This document shows positions 1 through 8,101 of a stretch of DNA of 11,351 bases, in pieces. Position 1 is the stretch's first letter; the number at the start of each line of letters is the position of its first letter. The notes below the pieces were generated by a model. That model saw only the letters and a list, made by a program, of their open reading frames with translations. It had not been told where the DNA came from and made no database searches. Source of the stretch: Candidatus Levyibacteriota bacterium. GTDB taxonomy: Bacteria > Patescibacteriota > Microgenomatia > Levybacterales > UBA12049. Location: assembly GCA_903872785.1 (NCBI GenBank), contig CAIQLZ010000065.1, positions 1-11,351 of the forward strand, given 5' to 3'. Both the position numbers and the translations under genes were made by a program.

Positions 1-1155
1 AAACTCTTCTTTAAAAAACCAAGGTAAAACAAGCATATAATCAGGTTTTTCCATTCTTGCCTGTTCTTCGGAAATTATCGGAATACCGACCGAAACAATT
101 TTCTTACCCCATTTTTCGGAATTTCTCTCTACAGCCGCTTTAATTAATTTATTATCTAGCCTGCAATATTGCAAGAGAGTATTCCCTCTTGTTGATGCTC
201 CATATGCAAATACCTTTTTTTTATTATTTGTTAAATTCAGTATCAATTTATATAATTTTTTTCTGTTATTTTTTACTCTTTTTGCAAAACTTGCATAAAT
301 TTCTTTATTTTTTAAATTCATTTTTTCTTCTTTTGCCCTCATGCTAATAACCGATTTGGAGATTCTTCTCTTACCCGTATTACATATATATGTCCTAAAA
401 CTTCCGCCGTTAATATCACTTTCCTCAACGTTAAATACTTCAAAACTATGCCGTTTTAATAAATTTTCCAGCGAAAGTAAGGAATAATACTCAAGATGCT
501 CGTGAACGATATTGTCGAATGCGTTTTTCTCAAGCATTCCAACCAGATAATTTTGCTGGATCACCAAAATTCCGTCTTTTTGTAAGACCTTTTTTATGTC
601 CGATAAAACCCGATTGGGATCTTCCATGTCATAAAAACAAGATATTGCCGTAACTATATCTGCTTTTTTTGTTTTTAATTTTTTAAAATAAGAGTTGTAA
701 GTAAAAAAATTATTGATTACAACATTTGCTTTGAATTCGCATTCTTTTGCAAATTTTTTAATCGGCTCTATTCCTATTTTGAAAACTGAATCGGAGTAAT
801 TACCCAAAAGAGTTCCGTCATTTGCCCCAATGTCTATTGCTACTATTTTTCCTTTTTTTTCTAATTTATTTAGTGATTTATCAACAATTTCCTTCAGCTC
901 GTTCTGCATTGTCTTATTTATTCCTGATTTATAGCCATATCTTTCGGTATAAAGTGCTAAAACCGGAACATTATGCTTTAGCTGCAGTAAATCACATTCC
1001 GCGCAAAGCAAGATATTTAGAGGATATTTTTCCGACTTTTTATTTGTTTTTGAAAAATCCGATAAATATCTATTCCCCAAAGACAGGATATTTTTTAATT
1101 TTGCCGATCCGCAAGATCTGCATTTCTTTATTTCTATAGATAGATTGGTATTCAT
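1..1155 (-). CDS. NDP-sugar C-methyltransferase (TylC3/TcaB9-like), 3' end truncated by window
   Basis: This is a SAM-dependent methyltransferase predicted to add a methyl branch to a carbon of an NDP-4-keto-deoxysugar in the cytoplasm. I translated it by hand: 385 residues are open from ATG at 1155 to base 1, with no stop in the window. A zinc-site domain comes first (C12, C15, C51, C54). The YGYKSG segment (73-78) follows, then SAM motif I, AIDIGANDGTLL, at about 106-117. HEHLEYYS at 218-225 matches the family's catalytic HEH region, GGSFR lies at 250-254, and the C-terminal domain carries YGASTRGN at 318-325. The domain order matches the Methyltransf_13 / Methyltransf / Methyltransf_14 family, usually about 410 residues, so roughly 25 residues are missing. 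The end LPWFFKEEF is the family's usual LPW-hF-x-E stretch. There is no clear SD before the start. It lies 88 bp after the GT39 gene. The family call is firm; the sugar and the methylated carbon are not known. Confidence 0.9.
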   Translation of the reverse strand, partial: MNTNLSIEIKKCRSCGSAKLKNILSLGNRYLSDFSKTNKKSEKYPLNILLCAECDLLQLKHNVPVLALYTERYGYKSGINKTMQNELKEIVDKSLNKLEKKGKIVAIDIGANDGTLLGNYSDSVFKIGIEPIKKFAKECEFKANVVINNFFTYNSYFKKLKTKKADIVTAISCFYDMEDPNRVLSDIKKVLQKDGILVIQQNYLVGMLEKNAFDNIVHEHLEYYSLLSLENLLKRHSFEVFNVEESDINGGSFRTYICNTGKRRISKSVISMRAKEEKMNLKNKEIYASFAKRVKNNRKKLYKLILNLTNNKKKVFAYGASTRGNTLLQYCRLDNKLIKAAVERNSEKWGKKIVSVGIPIISEEQARMEKPDYMLVLPWFFKEEF

Positions 1156-1243
1156 CTTATTTTTTTGCTCATAGATTTTCACTATTGTATAAAATAGTCG
1201 GGTAATTTTCTACTGGGAAAATCTGACCTGGTCTCCATAAATA
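1156..1243 (-). other. 88-bp intergenic gap with inverted repeats
   Basis: This is the longer of only two gaps in the window, between the GT39 stop and the methyltransferase start. It contains an 8-bp inverted repeat, AGATTTTC (1173-1180) with GAAAATCT (1217-1224). A nested ACTATT/AATAGT pair sits at 1181-1186 and 1193-1198. A competing hairpin pairs ATTTTC (1205-1210) with GAAAAT (1217-1222). A short GACC-T-GGTC palindrome spans 1225-1233. On the minus strand a TATACAAT string (1184-1191) resembles a -10 box, but I see no convincing -35. No hairpin is followed by a clean U-tract, so neither terminator nor promoter can be called firmly. Confidence 0.4.
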
Positions 1244-2773
1244 TTATAAATGTTTGTAGACAAAAACTAATGTGGCGCCATCTGCCTTCACCTGATAGGC
1301 TAATTTATAATTTTTCTTTATCATCCTGTCATCAAATCCTTCACGCAATATATTATAAAGATTAACAATCACATAATCATATTCCTTTCTTTGATCATAA
1401 ATTGTCACGGACATTTCCGGCAAGGACGGCATGACCTGAGCAGGGCTTAAGGCAATTCCGACAGCCGATTTCAAACGGGCATTTCTTTCGACATAATTAG
1501 CTGCCTGCCTTACTCCCTGTCCCCACCATCCCAGCTGAAACAAGCGTTTTTCGTAGACATTCTTAGTCCCACCGGCTACTTCATTAAAATAATCGAGATA
1601 ATAAGGGCTTATTTTATATAAGATAAAAAATAAATAAAATGCCGTTCCCGCAAGAAACAATATCTTTAACCAAGTCTTTCTTAATTTACCGGAGATATAG
1701 CCGATTCCTATTCCGCAGATAAGCGCTAAGGGAGGATAAATTTCAATAATGTACCTAATTCCGTGCTGACGAAAGTTATAAAAGGATTGGGCAAACGGTA
1801 AAACAAACCAAACCACAAGAGAAAAAAGGATCCAACTTTTCTGGCGATTTATCCCTAAAAGTCCGATTAAAAAAAAGAGCAAGATTAGTAACGGAGTCGT
1901 TATCAGAAAATAGACAAGATAATATATATTTGGAACTAACATAAGCTTTCCAAAAAAAACTTCCGGAATCGAATAGCGGGAATATCTTAATCCGATATTG
2001 TGAGCAAAAACCTCTTTTAAATGAAACCAGGGCATTGGCCAAAGAAATAATACCACCAGAAACGCAACGGCAAATATTATCAAAAAAGTTTTTACGTAAT
2101 TTTTAAGAGGAATTCTCTGTTTTTTATCTTTAAAATGCCAGATAAAAAATATCCAAATCATTAAGGGTATCAGCAGGAAATTTGTGTATTTAACCAATAG
2201 CGCTAAACCCAAGAACGCTCCCGTCAGGATTATGTTTTTTTTCGAATGATTTGATAAGTAATTTAAAAATGAAAGGATGGTGGCGGTAAAAAAGAAAAGA
2301 ATAAATGATTCCAAAGTAGCCAGCTGGGAATAGCCAAGCGATATCGGCAGCAAGCTAAATACCGCGCCTGATACTATTCCCACAAAGGAAGATATATAGC
2401 TCCATCCCAACACGGTTATTAAGACGGCCGTAAGAGATGAAAGCAAAACAGATACTATCCGGGCATGCGTAAAATCATAATTAAATACGGGATTTCCCGC
2501 AGAATCGAATTTCCCGACATCAAGTTTAGACGCTGCCCCGTAAAAATATAAGGCAAGAGGGGGACCGTTGGTTGCTTCATTTTTATACCAACTTGGGCTT
2601 TTAAAATCCCCTTTTCCCGTTAAATTAACAAGCCGATAGCCCCACTCTATGTAAGTATTCTCATCCCACGTCCTGCCCATTTGATTTAGGTTCCAAATCC
2701 TTAGTAGAAATGCAAAAATAAAAATCAAGGAAACGCAAAAAATCTTGATTATTTTTTCATGTTTTTTTGCCAT
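1244..2773 (-). CDS. GT39/ArnT-like (PMT_2) membrane glycosyltransferase
   Basis: This is a GT-C-fold integral membrane enzyme of 509 residues. The family transfers a sugar from a polyprenyl-phosphate donor to an acceptor on the outer face of the membrane. After an N-terminal membrane span comes the first outer loop with W36-D37-E38, the position of the family's catalytic acidic pair. NGPPLALYFYG (69-79) corresponds to the family's PPL segment. L154-E155 occupies the place of the second conserved acidic site. About ten hydrophobic spans follow, and RYIIEIYPPLAL at about 340-351 is the typical late R-Y-x3-PPLAL motif. A soluble tail runs from about 393 and contains LGWWGQG (414-420). The start ATG is preceded by GGGGG five bases upstream (2779-2783), the clearest SD-like site in the window. 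The gene begins 25 bp inside the upstream GT2 gene, which suggests coupled translation. Donor and acceptor are unknown. Confidence 0.88.
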   Translation of the reverse strand: MAKKHEKIIKIFCVSLIFIFAFLLRIWNLNQMGRTWDENTYIEWGYRLVNLTGKGDFKSPSWYKNEATNGPPLALYFYGAASKLDVGKFDSAGNPVFNYDFTHARIVSVLLSSLTAVLITVLGWSYISSFVGIVSGAVFSLLPISLGYSQLATLESFILFFFTATILSFLNYLSNHSKKNIILTGAFLGLALLVKYTNFLLIPLMIWIFFIWHFKDKKQRIPLKNYVKTFLIIFAVAFLVVLFLWPMPWFHLKEVFAHNIGLRYSRYSIPEVFFGKLMLVPNIYYLVYFLITTPLLILLFFLIGLLGINRQKSWILFSLVVWFVLPFAQSFYNFRQHGIRYIIEIYPPLALICGIGIGYISGKLRKTWLKILFLAGTAFYLFFILYKISPYYLDYFNEVAGGTKNVYEKRLFQLGWWGQGVRQAANYVERNARLKSAVGIALSPAQVMPSLPEMSVTIYDQRKEYDYVIVNLYNILREGFDDRMIKKNYKLAYQVKADGATLVFVYKHL

Positions 2774-3504
2774 AATTTCCCCCGGACTAAAAATGAATGA
2801 AATGACATGACTATAGCAAAAACCAACCCGGGCAAACCGTCAAGAAATCCTCCCCGGATAAAATAATTCAGAATAAATTTTGTTTTTGGATAAGCAATAA
2901 TCGTCCACCAATACACTTTCGCTTTTTTCTTATATAAATCGGCAGCCCGTAAATCAGTATAGAAATTAATTTCCTTAAGAAATTCCTCTAAGGTTCTGTG
3001 GGGAAAATGAAGCAGCGGATTTACTAAGCTTCCGACACGTCCTTTTATTTTCCATTTTTCATGAGCCGCACCCTCCCAAAAACCGCAATTTTTCTTTGCC
3101 AATCTTAAAAATTTGATATTCCCTGTTTCACCATACCTTAATTGTTTTCCCCATAGGAAATCCGTTCTTTTTAGGTAGTACCCGTTAAAACCAGGCAAAT
3201 TTTGATCTCCTAAATTGATTGCATTTGATATCTCATACGCCAGGGCGTCGGAAATCAGCTCATCGCTATCTACAAAAAGCACCCAATCATTATTAGCCTT
3301 AGATAAGCCAAAATTGCGCTGAGCTGAAAAATCATTGTCAAGAAAATTTGTATAGACAGCAGCTTTATATTTTTTGGCAATTTCAACAGTTCTATCGGAA
3401 GATTTATCATCTACGATGATCATCTCGTCACACCACTTTACCGATTCCAAACATTTTCCTATATTTTCCTCTTCGTCTTTTGTTAAAATTATTGCACTAA
3501 TCAT
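2749..3504 (-). CDS. WaaE/KdtX-like GT2 family glycosyltransferase
   Basis: This is a cytoplasmic GT-A-fold family 2 glycosyltransferase of 251 residues, the usual length for WaaE-like (LPS core beta-1,4-glucosyltransferase-like) proteins. The N-terminus reads ISAIILTKDEEENIGKCLES, with W24-C25-D26-E27 leading into IIVDDKSSD (29-37), the nucleotide-binding strand. VDSDE at 78-82 is the DxD-type metal site. The signature continues with an HEKW segment around 148-151, then FPHRTLEEFLKE, and a hydrophobic amphipathic C-terminus ending in a KLW segment typical of the family. It starts through a 4-bp ATGA overlap with the fusion gene upstream, and its 3' end overlaps the GT39 gene by 25 bp. Many bacteria without LPS carry this family, so a glucosyl-to-core activity should not be assumed. 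The actual sugar cannot be read from the sequence. Confidence 0.9.
   Translation of the reverse strand: MISAIILTKDEEENIGKCLESVKWCDEMIIVDDKSSDRTVEIAKKYKAAVYTNFLDNDFSAQRNFGLSKANNDWVLFVDSDELISDALAYEISNAINLGDQNLPGFNGYYLKRTDFLWGKQLRYGETGNIKFLRLAKKNCGFWEGAAHEKWKIKGRVGSLVNPLLHFPHRTLEEFLKEINFYTDLRAADLYKKKAKVYWWTIIAYPKTKFILNYFIRGGFLDGLPGLVFAIVMSFHSFLVRGKLWQKNMKK
2779..2783 (-). promoter_or_regulatory. Shine-Dalgarno-like GGGGG for the GT39 gene
   Basis: On the minus strand GGGGG lies five bases before the ATG at 2773, inside the last codons of the GT2 gene. It supports this start. It stands out because most other starts in the chain have no purine-rich SD and rely on overlap with the preceding gene. 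Confidence 0.55.
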
Positions 3505-5723
3505 TTACCAACATTACTTTCTTCTATCTTTATTCCGCTTACAAATTCCGATAGATATATCTTAAGATTTTCATTCGTTTTTGACGGACCGTGCCCTAAC
3601 CACCATGTCAAATATTCATAATTCATTGTAAAGCTTCCGAATTTGCTCCCCAGTCCTTTACCTATCAAATTATAATCTCTGCCCCGGGTAATATTCAATA
3701 TCTGACTGGCTGCCTGCAAACGTTTATTAAGTGTAAAAAACTTTTCCGAGCCATCAAACGTAAAATTATTTTTAAACATAAAATTAATATTACCCGCAAC
3801 TAGAATTATTATTAAAATAGAAACCGGGACAATAGTTGTTTTTTTAGCAAAAATAAAATCAATAAATAAGGAGAAAAGGAGAATTATGACCGGAAAAAAC
3901 ATTGGAAGATATGCATCTGAAGGTATTTGATTAAAAATAACAATAATTAAGGGAAAGATGGTAAACAAAAAAATTAAATTATGTAAATCAAGCTTTTTCT
4001 TTTTAAGAAACATATAAATCATCCAGACAGTCAAAAATATTAAAATTATGAAAGAAATTACGCTACTTTGAGCAAAAATTAACTTGGTAAAATTGGTAAA
4101 CAGAAAATTAAACATTATTGAAATTTTATTTATTGAAAAAGCCTGCTGCGGATTATAACCGAAAATAGAAATTACCCTATAAAAACTCCAGGCAGCAAAT
4201 TTTAGGGTTTGCGGAAAACCATTTTTTATGTCGTACAATATCATAGGTACCAGGGGAACTATAAACGCAGGCACAGACAATATTAATATCTTTTTATTTA
4301 AAATTTCTTTAGCGGAAATTTCCTTTTTAAGTAATTTAGATATCAATATCCAAATCAGAACTGCCCCGATAGTGGCAGTTGCTATTTCAAAATTGTAAAG
4401 GATGCTCAATAAAAGTACTGCCAATGGCAAATAAATTAATTTATTACGGATAATTTTAAACAAAGAAAAAATATAGGCTATGACAAAAACAGGTATTGGA
4501 CTGGTATGATACGGAAACCTCATGTAATAAACTGCAAGAGGTGAAGTTGCGTATAGCAAAGATGCAATTATCCCCACCCGCTTAGAAAAAAGTATTGAAC
4601 CGACAATGTAAATTCCGACAACTGATAAGACTCCCGAAATTACAGTGAGATATGCGCCCGATACGGGATCGAAATTAAACAACAATAGAAATGTGGCTAA
4701 TAAATAAGACCAGAACGGACCCTGATGCAGCCAAGGATGGCTTGAGGCAATACCTACCAGCGGAATTTGACCATTTATAAGCATATTTCTTGCCGATAAA
4801 TAAAACCAGCCCTGATCACCTATAAAAGGCATTAATTCTCTTATTCTAAAAAATCCTAAATACGCAGACAAAATAGCTATAAGCCCAATCAGTAATTCGT
4901 TTTTTCCTATATTTGAAAAGAGTTCGACGGTAAAAGCAAAAATCCTTCCATAATTTTTTTTGAAGAAATAATACCGGCTTTGGGAAAATATTCTATCTAT
5001 ATCTTTTCTTTTTTTTGTACTCGCCTCCCATATATGGATAACTTTCGACCCGGAAACAATATAATTTTTGTATCCCAACTTTTTTATTCGCTTTGCCAAA
5101 TCATACTCTTCAAAGTATAGAAAATATTTCTCATCAAACATTCCTATATTTTCAAATAGAGCCTTAGAAATCATAAATGCCGTTCCGGGAACAACATCAA
5201 ATTCTTCTATTTCGTTTTTTGTCCAATTTTTATGAAAAAATTTCCGGGACACCGGATTATTGGGAAATAGTTTATTTATAAAGGACGACGTAACTATGGA
5301 ACTTATTAAATTGTATTCGTTGCTCCCTTGATTGGGATATGCAGTTTTGTGCGGATCAAAAAGGAGCGGAGCAATCATTCCGGTTTGTGGATTATTTTTT
5401 GCAAAATTATAAAGTATATCTAGCGAATTTTCTTTCACAATAGCGTCCGGATTTAAGAAAAAGAGATATTCACCTTGCGCTGCCCCTGCTCCTAAGTTAT
5501 TTCCCGCACTAAAGCCGATATTTTCCGGACTTTTTATGTATTTAATATCACCAAATTTGCTCATTAATTTTTTTAAGCCACCTCCTGAGCCATTATCTAC
5601 AATAATCATTTCGAACCGTATTTTGGGTTTTGAATCAACAATTGAAGAAATGCAATCTAACAATTCCTTCTCTACTTTATAATTAACAATAATAATAGAC
5701 ACTTGAATATTTTTATTTTTCAT
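3501..5723 (-). CDS. Fused GT2 (rhamnosyltransferase-like) and GT-C membrane glycosyltransferase
   Basis: One 740-residue frame joins two glycosyltransferases. Residues 1 to about 265 are a GT2 domain of the WbbL/RfbF type: VSIIIVNYK (8-16), DNGS (43-46), ENIGFSAGNN (67-76), the NPDA metal-binding motif (91-94), PGTAF (179-183) and FLYFEEYDLAKR (201-212). From about 275 to 645 the protein is highly hydrophobic, with some ten or more spans. It opens with a GT-C outer loop holding IGDQGWFYLSARNML (301-315) and SHPWLHQGP (328-336), typical of GT39-like proteins in uncultured bacteria. A soluble tail of about 95 residues follows. No stop or frame change occurs at the junction. The gene overlaps its neighbours by 11 bp upstream and 4 bp (ATGA) downstream. 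No SD precedes the start, so coupling is likely. It could be bifunctional, acting on opposite faces of the membrane, or the GT-C part could mainly anchor the GT2 domain. Confidence 0.88.
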   Translation of the reverse strand: MKNKNIQVSIIIVNYKVEKELLDCISSIVDSKPKIRFEMIIVDNGSGGGLKKLMSKFGDIKYIKSPENIGFSAGNNLGAGAAQGEYLFFLNPDAIVKENSLDILYNFAKNNPQTGMIAPLLFDPHKTAYPNQGSNEYNLISSIVTSSFINKLFPNNPVSRKFFHKNWTKNEIEEFDVVPGTAFMISKALFENIGMFDEKYFLYFEEYDLAKRIKKLGYKNYIVSGSKVIHIWEASTKKRKDIDRIFSQSRYYFFKKNYGRIFAFTVELFSNIGKNELLIGLIAILSAYLGFFRIRELMPFIGDQGWFYLSARNMLINGQIPLVGIASSHPWLHQGPFWSYLLATFLLLFNFDPVSGAYLTVISGVLSVVGIYIVGSILFSKRVGIIASLLYATSPLAVYYMRFPYHTSPIPVFVIAYIFSLFKIIRNKLIYLPLAVLLLSILYNFEIATATIGAVLIWILISKLLKKEISAKEILNKKILILSVPAFIVPLVPMILYDIKNGFPQTLKFAAWSFYRVISIFGYNPQQAFSINKISIMFNFLFTNFTKLIFAQSSVISFIILIFLTVWMIYMFLKKKKLDLHNLIFLFTIFPLIIVIFNQIPSDAYLPMFFPVIILLFSLFIDFIFAKKTTIVPVSILIIILVAGNINFMFKNNFTFDGSEKFFTLNKRLQAASQILNITRGRDYNLIGKGLGSKFGSFTMNYEYLTWWLGHGPSKTNENLKIYLSEFVSGIKIEESNVGK

Positions 5724-6801
5724 ATTTAATAATTTTTAAAAACCTTTCAATGCTTTTATTCCAGGTCCAATTTTGTAAAATATTTTCACGGGCATTTTTC
5801 CCCATTTCAACTCTTACTTGGTCATTTTTCATGAGTTTTTCAATTTTTTCGTAAAAAGTATTTAAATTTCTTGGAATCAAAAATCCGGTTTTACCATCTA
5901 CAACTGATTCCGTATAACCACCCTCATCCACTGCAATTACAGGAATCCCGCATGCCATTGCTTCAAGGGGTATTAATCCGAAGGGCTCATTATGATTTAG
6001 TGCCGCCAGTACCTTAGACTTATTATAAATTTCAAGCAAATCTTTATCGGAAATGCCTGATTCTCCTGCATCTCTAAATATTGCTTTTATTCTAATTTCA
6101 TTTTTAAGCTTCTCAGACAACTTATTTAAAAGCCCATACCCTTCCTTTCTATTTCCGATAAATAAGACGTCAATTGTTTTTTTTAGATTTAAGGGTCTAA
6201 AAAAATCCGTATCTACACCCAAATAGCAGACCGCAGCTTTTGCCTTATAAGATTTTCTAATAAATTTTTTTGAGAAATTTGAATTTGCCAAAACAATTGA
6301 AGCGTTTTTAAAATTTTTTTTGTCAATCCATTTTCTGATTTTTCTATTAATCAATTCATACAGATTCTTAGGAAACGGGATATTTTTAAGATTTGCAATA
6401 GCAGGATCATAAACTATCCTTAATGGTTCCTGACAATAATAAATGCAGTTATTTAATAAACGAAGCAGAAACGGAGCCTGAGTATATTTTGAAGGATGGA
6501 TAAAAATATATTGATAATCTTTTGATTTAATATCTTGAGCTATCTTTTTATGCAATCTATAAAGATTATAAAGCTCAACCGTATCTTTATATATTCTTGT
6601 CCTCCAATCATTACCTTTCCATGGCTTTGGGTAAAATGGATAGTAAAAAATATTTTTTACGTTTTTTACTATCTGCCTATCCTCATTGCTACCAACATAA
6701 TATAAGTCAATATCCAGAACTTTATCCAATCTTTTTACGAATTCATTAACTACTCTCTTGGCTCCTCCGGAATCCAGTTCGTGAAAAATTGCAATTTTCA
6801 T
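5713..6801 (-). CDS. GT4 family glycosyltransferase (GT-B fold)
   Basis: This is a retaining-type, cytoplasmic GT-B glycosyltransferase of 362 residues, a normal length for the family. The N-terminal domain starts with the acceptor-side GG motif (SGGAKR, 11-16). A linker with VLANSNFSKKFIR (170-182) and YLGVDTDFF (193-201) is the usual Rossmann-domain transition. The donor-binding C-terminal domain carries the E-x7-E motif, NEPFGLIPLE (271-280), followed by AMACGIPVIAVDEGG (281-295) and VDGKTGFLIP (301-310). There are no membrane spans. The gene starts through a 4-bp ATGA overlap with the flippase gene, and its end overlaps the fusion gene by 11 bp. Its position right after the flippase fits a role in assembling the lipid-linked glycan. 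The donor sugar cannot be assigned from these motifs. Confidence 0.92.
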   Translation of the reverse strand: MKIAIFHELDSGGAKRVVNEFVKRLDKVLDIDLYYVGSNEDRQIVKNVKNIFYYPFYPKPWKGNDWRTRIYKDTVELYNLYRLHKKIAQDIKSKDYQYIFIHPSKYTQAPFLLRLLNNCIYYCQEPLRIVYDPAIANLKNIPFPKNLYELINRKIRKWIDKKNFKNASIVLANSNFSKKFIRKSYKAKAAVCYLGVDTDFFRPLNLKKTIDVLFIGNRKEGYGLLNKLSEKLKNEIRIKAIFRDAGESGISDKDLLEIYNKSKVLAALNHNEPFGLIPLEAMACGIPVIAVDEGGYTESVVDGKTGFLIPRNLNTFYEKIEKLMKNDQVRVEMGKNARENILQNWTWNKSIERFLKIIKYEK

Positions 6802-8039
6802 TTATCAGATTTTTTAGATTCTTTTCTAAATATTAAGTTTGCATAATAAATCGCCAATGGCAATTCTATGACGCCTGACAATAAAACCGACATGGCCGCT
6901 CCGAATAAACCATAAATTACTGTTAAAGGAATAATCGTAATTATGAGTGCAATAAACCTGGCAAAGGTCATGCCTGCAACGTATTTTTGCTTTCCGACGG
7001 CCAATAGCAGGGATGATGTTGTTCCAGAAATTCCTCTGATTGCACCATAAACAGCCAGGGGCTTTAGAATATTAATAGTCTCTGCCCACTTTTGACTGAA
7101 TATCAGAATAAAGAGAGCCTTAGGAAAGAAATAGATTATCAGTCCCAAAAAAACAGATATTAAGGATACTAATAATATAGTTTTCCTAAATCCTTTTCTC
7201 AATCTGGACTTATCTTCTGACATTTTTGCATAAACGGGAAAGGTGACTTTATTTACGACATCTGAAACCTCACTGACAGGCAGCGTGGAAATTGTATATC
7301 CCATTTGATATATTCCTAATGAAGCAGGTCCGAGCAATTTTCCGATTGTTACATTATCCCCTTCGGAAGCAGCATAATTAAAAAAACCGTACAAAGTTAC
7401 CCATTTGCCTTTATGGAATATTTTAGTAATTTTTTGCAAATTAAATTTCAAAGATGGTACGGGTTTTATTAAAACAAAAGATAAAATAACTTCAAGCGCG
7501 GCGCCGGCAAGCAATCCAAAAACCAGACCGGTTGCGCTTCGTGTTATTAAACAGGCTAGTACAGCAACCAAAGAATCAAATCCAAATATTGCCGACCTGA
7601 AATAAAACTCCTTGCTAAATTCCAGTTTCTTCTGAAATCTAACTTCAGCAGGATTAATAAATCCTCTTATAAAAGGAACAATACTTATTAGAAATATTAT
7701 CCCTGTAGCTTGCGGAATCTTAAAAAAAGCAACTACAATAGGTGCGGTTAAAATGATAAAAAGAGTAATTAATATGCCCCTAATTATTGAAACTATCCAT
7801 GCATCATTCACGTATTCGTTAATTTCAGCTTTTTCCTGAACCAAAAAAACATTTATTCCGGTTTCCGTTAATATTTCCAAAAGAGCTAAAGCCATTGAAG
7901 CGATAGCAAATATTCCAAATTGGGAAGGAACCAGCAGCCTGGCCAAAATAATAATCCTGATAAAGGCTATTGCTCTTGAAAAAATCCGAAACGCACTCAT
8001 CCACGAAATCCCGATAAAGGTTTGCTTTGAATATCCCAT
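6798..8039 (-). CDS. Wzx/MOP-superfamily polysaccharide flippase
   Basis: This is a 413-residue integral membrane protein of the lipid-linked oligosaccharide flippase type (Polysacc_synt family, WzxC-like). It would move undecaprenyl-linked glycan from the inner to the outer leaflet. The N-terminus has the family pattern: a GISW segment, IIILARLLVPSQFGIFAIA, then a span ending in TGINVFLVQ. An internal SLGIYQMGYTISTLP stretch corresponds to the start of the second six-helix bundle. Charged loops and about twelve hydrophobic segments are visible, so it is somewhat short for the family. It opens the five-gene overlapping chain, 58 bp after the block-1 genes. The start has only a weak AGG a few bases upstream. 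Specificity cannot be predicted. A flippase without a visible Wzy polymerase suggests either that the polymerase lies outside the window or that the product is a defined oligosaccharide. Confidence 0.9.
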   Translation of the reverse strand: MGYSKQTFIGISWMSAFRIFSRAIAFIRIIILARLLVPSQFGIFAIASMALALLEILTETGINVFLVQEKAEINEYVNDAWIVSIIRGILITLFIILTAPIVVAFFKIPQATGIIFLISIVPFIRGFINPAEVRFQKKLEFSKEFYFRSAIFGFDSLVAVLACLITRSATGLVFGLLAGAALEVILSFVLIKPVPSLKFNLQKITKIFHKGKWVTLYGFFNYAASEGDNVTIGKLLGPASLGIYQMGYTISTLPVSEVSDVVNKVTFPVYAKMSEDKSRLRKGFRKTILLVSLISVFLGLIIYFFPKALFILIFSQKWAETINILKPLAVYGAIRGISGTTSSLLLAVGKQKYVAGMTFARFIALIITIIPLTVIYGLFGAAMSVLLSGVIELPLAIYYANLIFRKESKKSDK

Positions 8040-8097
8040 ATGCCTATTTTACCAATTTTGAGGATTATTATCCCGTTCTCCTACGGGAACCTGTTCT
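8040..8097 (-). other. 58-bp intergenic gap separating two gene blocks
   Basis: This gap lies between the stop of the 670-residue gene and the flippase start. It contains a 6-bp perfect inverted repeat with a 6-nt loop, and half of a short direct repeat that runs into the upstream gene's stop codon; both are listed separately. The stem is not followed by a U-run on either strand. I see no recognisable promoter. Read-through from block 1 into block 2 is possible. Confidence 0.45.
8071..8088. repeat. Hairpin-forming inverted repeat
   Basis: TCCCGT (8071-8076) and ACGGGA (8083-8088) are exact reverse complements around a 6-nt loop. The stem is GC-rich for this AT-rich window. On the minus strand the loop reads AGGAGA and TAATAATCC follows, which is not a U-tract. 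A classical intrinsic terminator is therefore doubtful. An mRNA-end hairpin or a remnant of a REP-like palindrome are alternatives. Confidence 0.5.
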
Positions 8098-8101
8098 CTA
8101 C
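8072..8101. repeat. Short imperfect direct repeat overlapping a stop codon
   Basis: CCCGTTCTCCTAC (8072-8084) and CCTGTTCTCTAC (8090-8101) differ by one substitution and one missing base, and are separated by GGGAA. The second copy contains the TAG stop (8098-8100) of the 670-residue gene. The arrangement overlaps the hairpin, so the two may be parts of one element. Confidence 0.45.

Noticed and set aside
822..1139. Plus-strand open frame of 105 codons
   Set aside because: It lies antisense within the methyltransferase, whose motifs are clear. Its product is a low-complexity hydrophobic string with no motif.
1184..1191. Promoter for the methyltransferase (TATACAAT on the minus strand)
   Set aside because: There is no matching -35 at proper spacing, and such strings are expected by chance in AT-rich DNA.
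1776..2042. Minus-strand frame of 88 codons inside the GT39 gene
   Set aside because: It is an out-of-frame shadow of a gene with intact family motifs and has no recognisable content.
3374..3565. Plus-strand frame of 63 codons across the GT2/fusion junction
   Set aside because: It is antisense to two well-supported genes and has no motif.
7405..7605. Plus-strand frame of 66 codons opposite the flippase
   Set aside because: It is antisense to a well-supported gene, with no SD, motif or context.
8071..8088. Intrinsic terminator between the two blocks
   Set aside because: The 6-bp stem is real, but no U-tract follows on either strand, so it is kept only as an inverted repeat.
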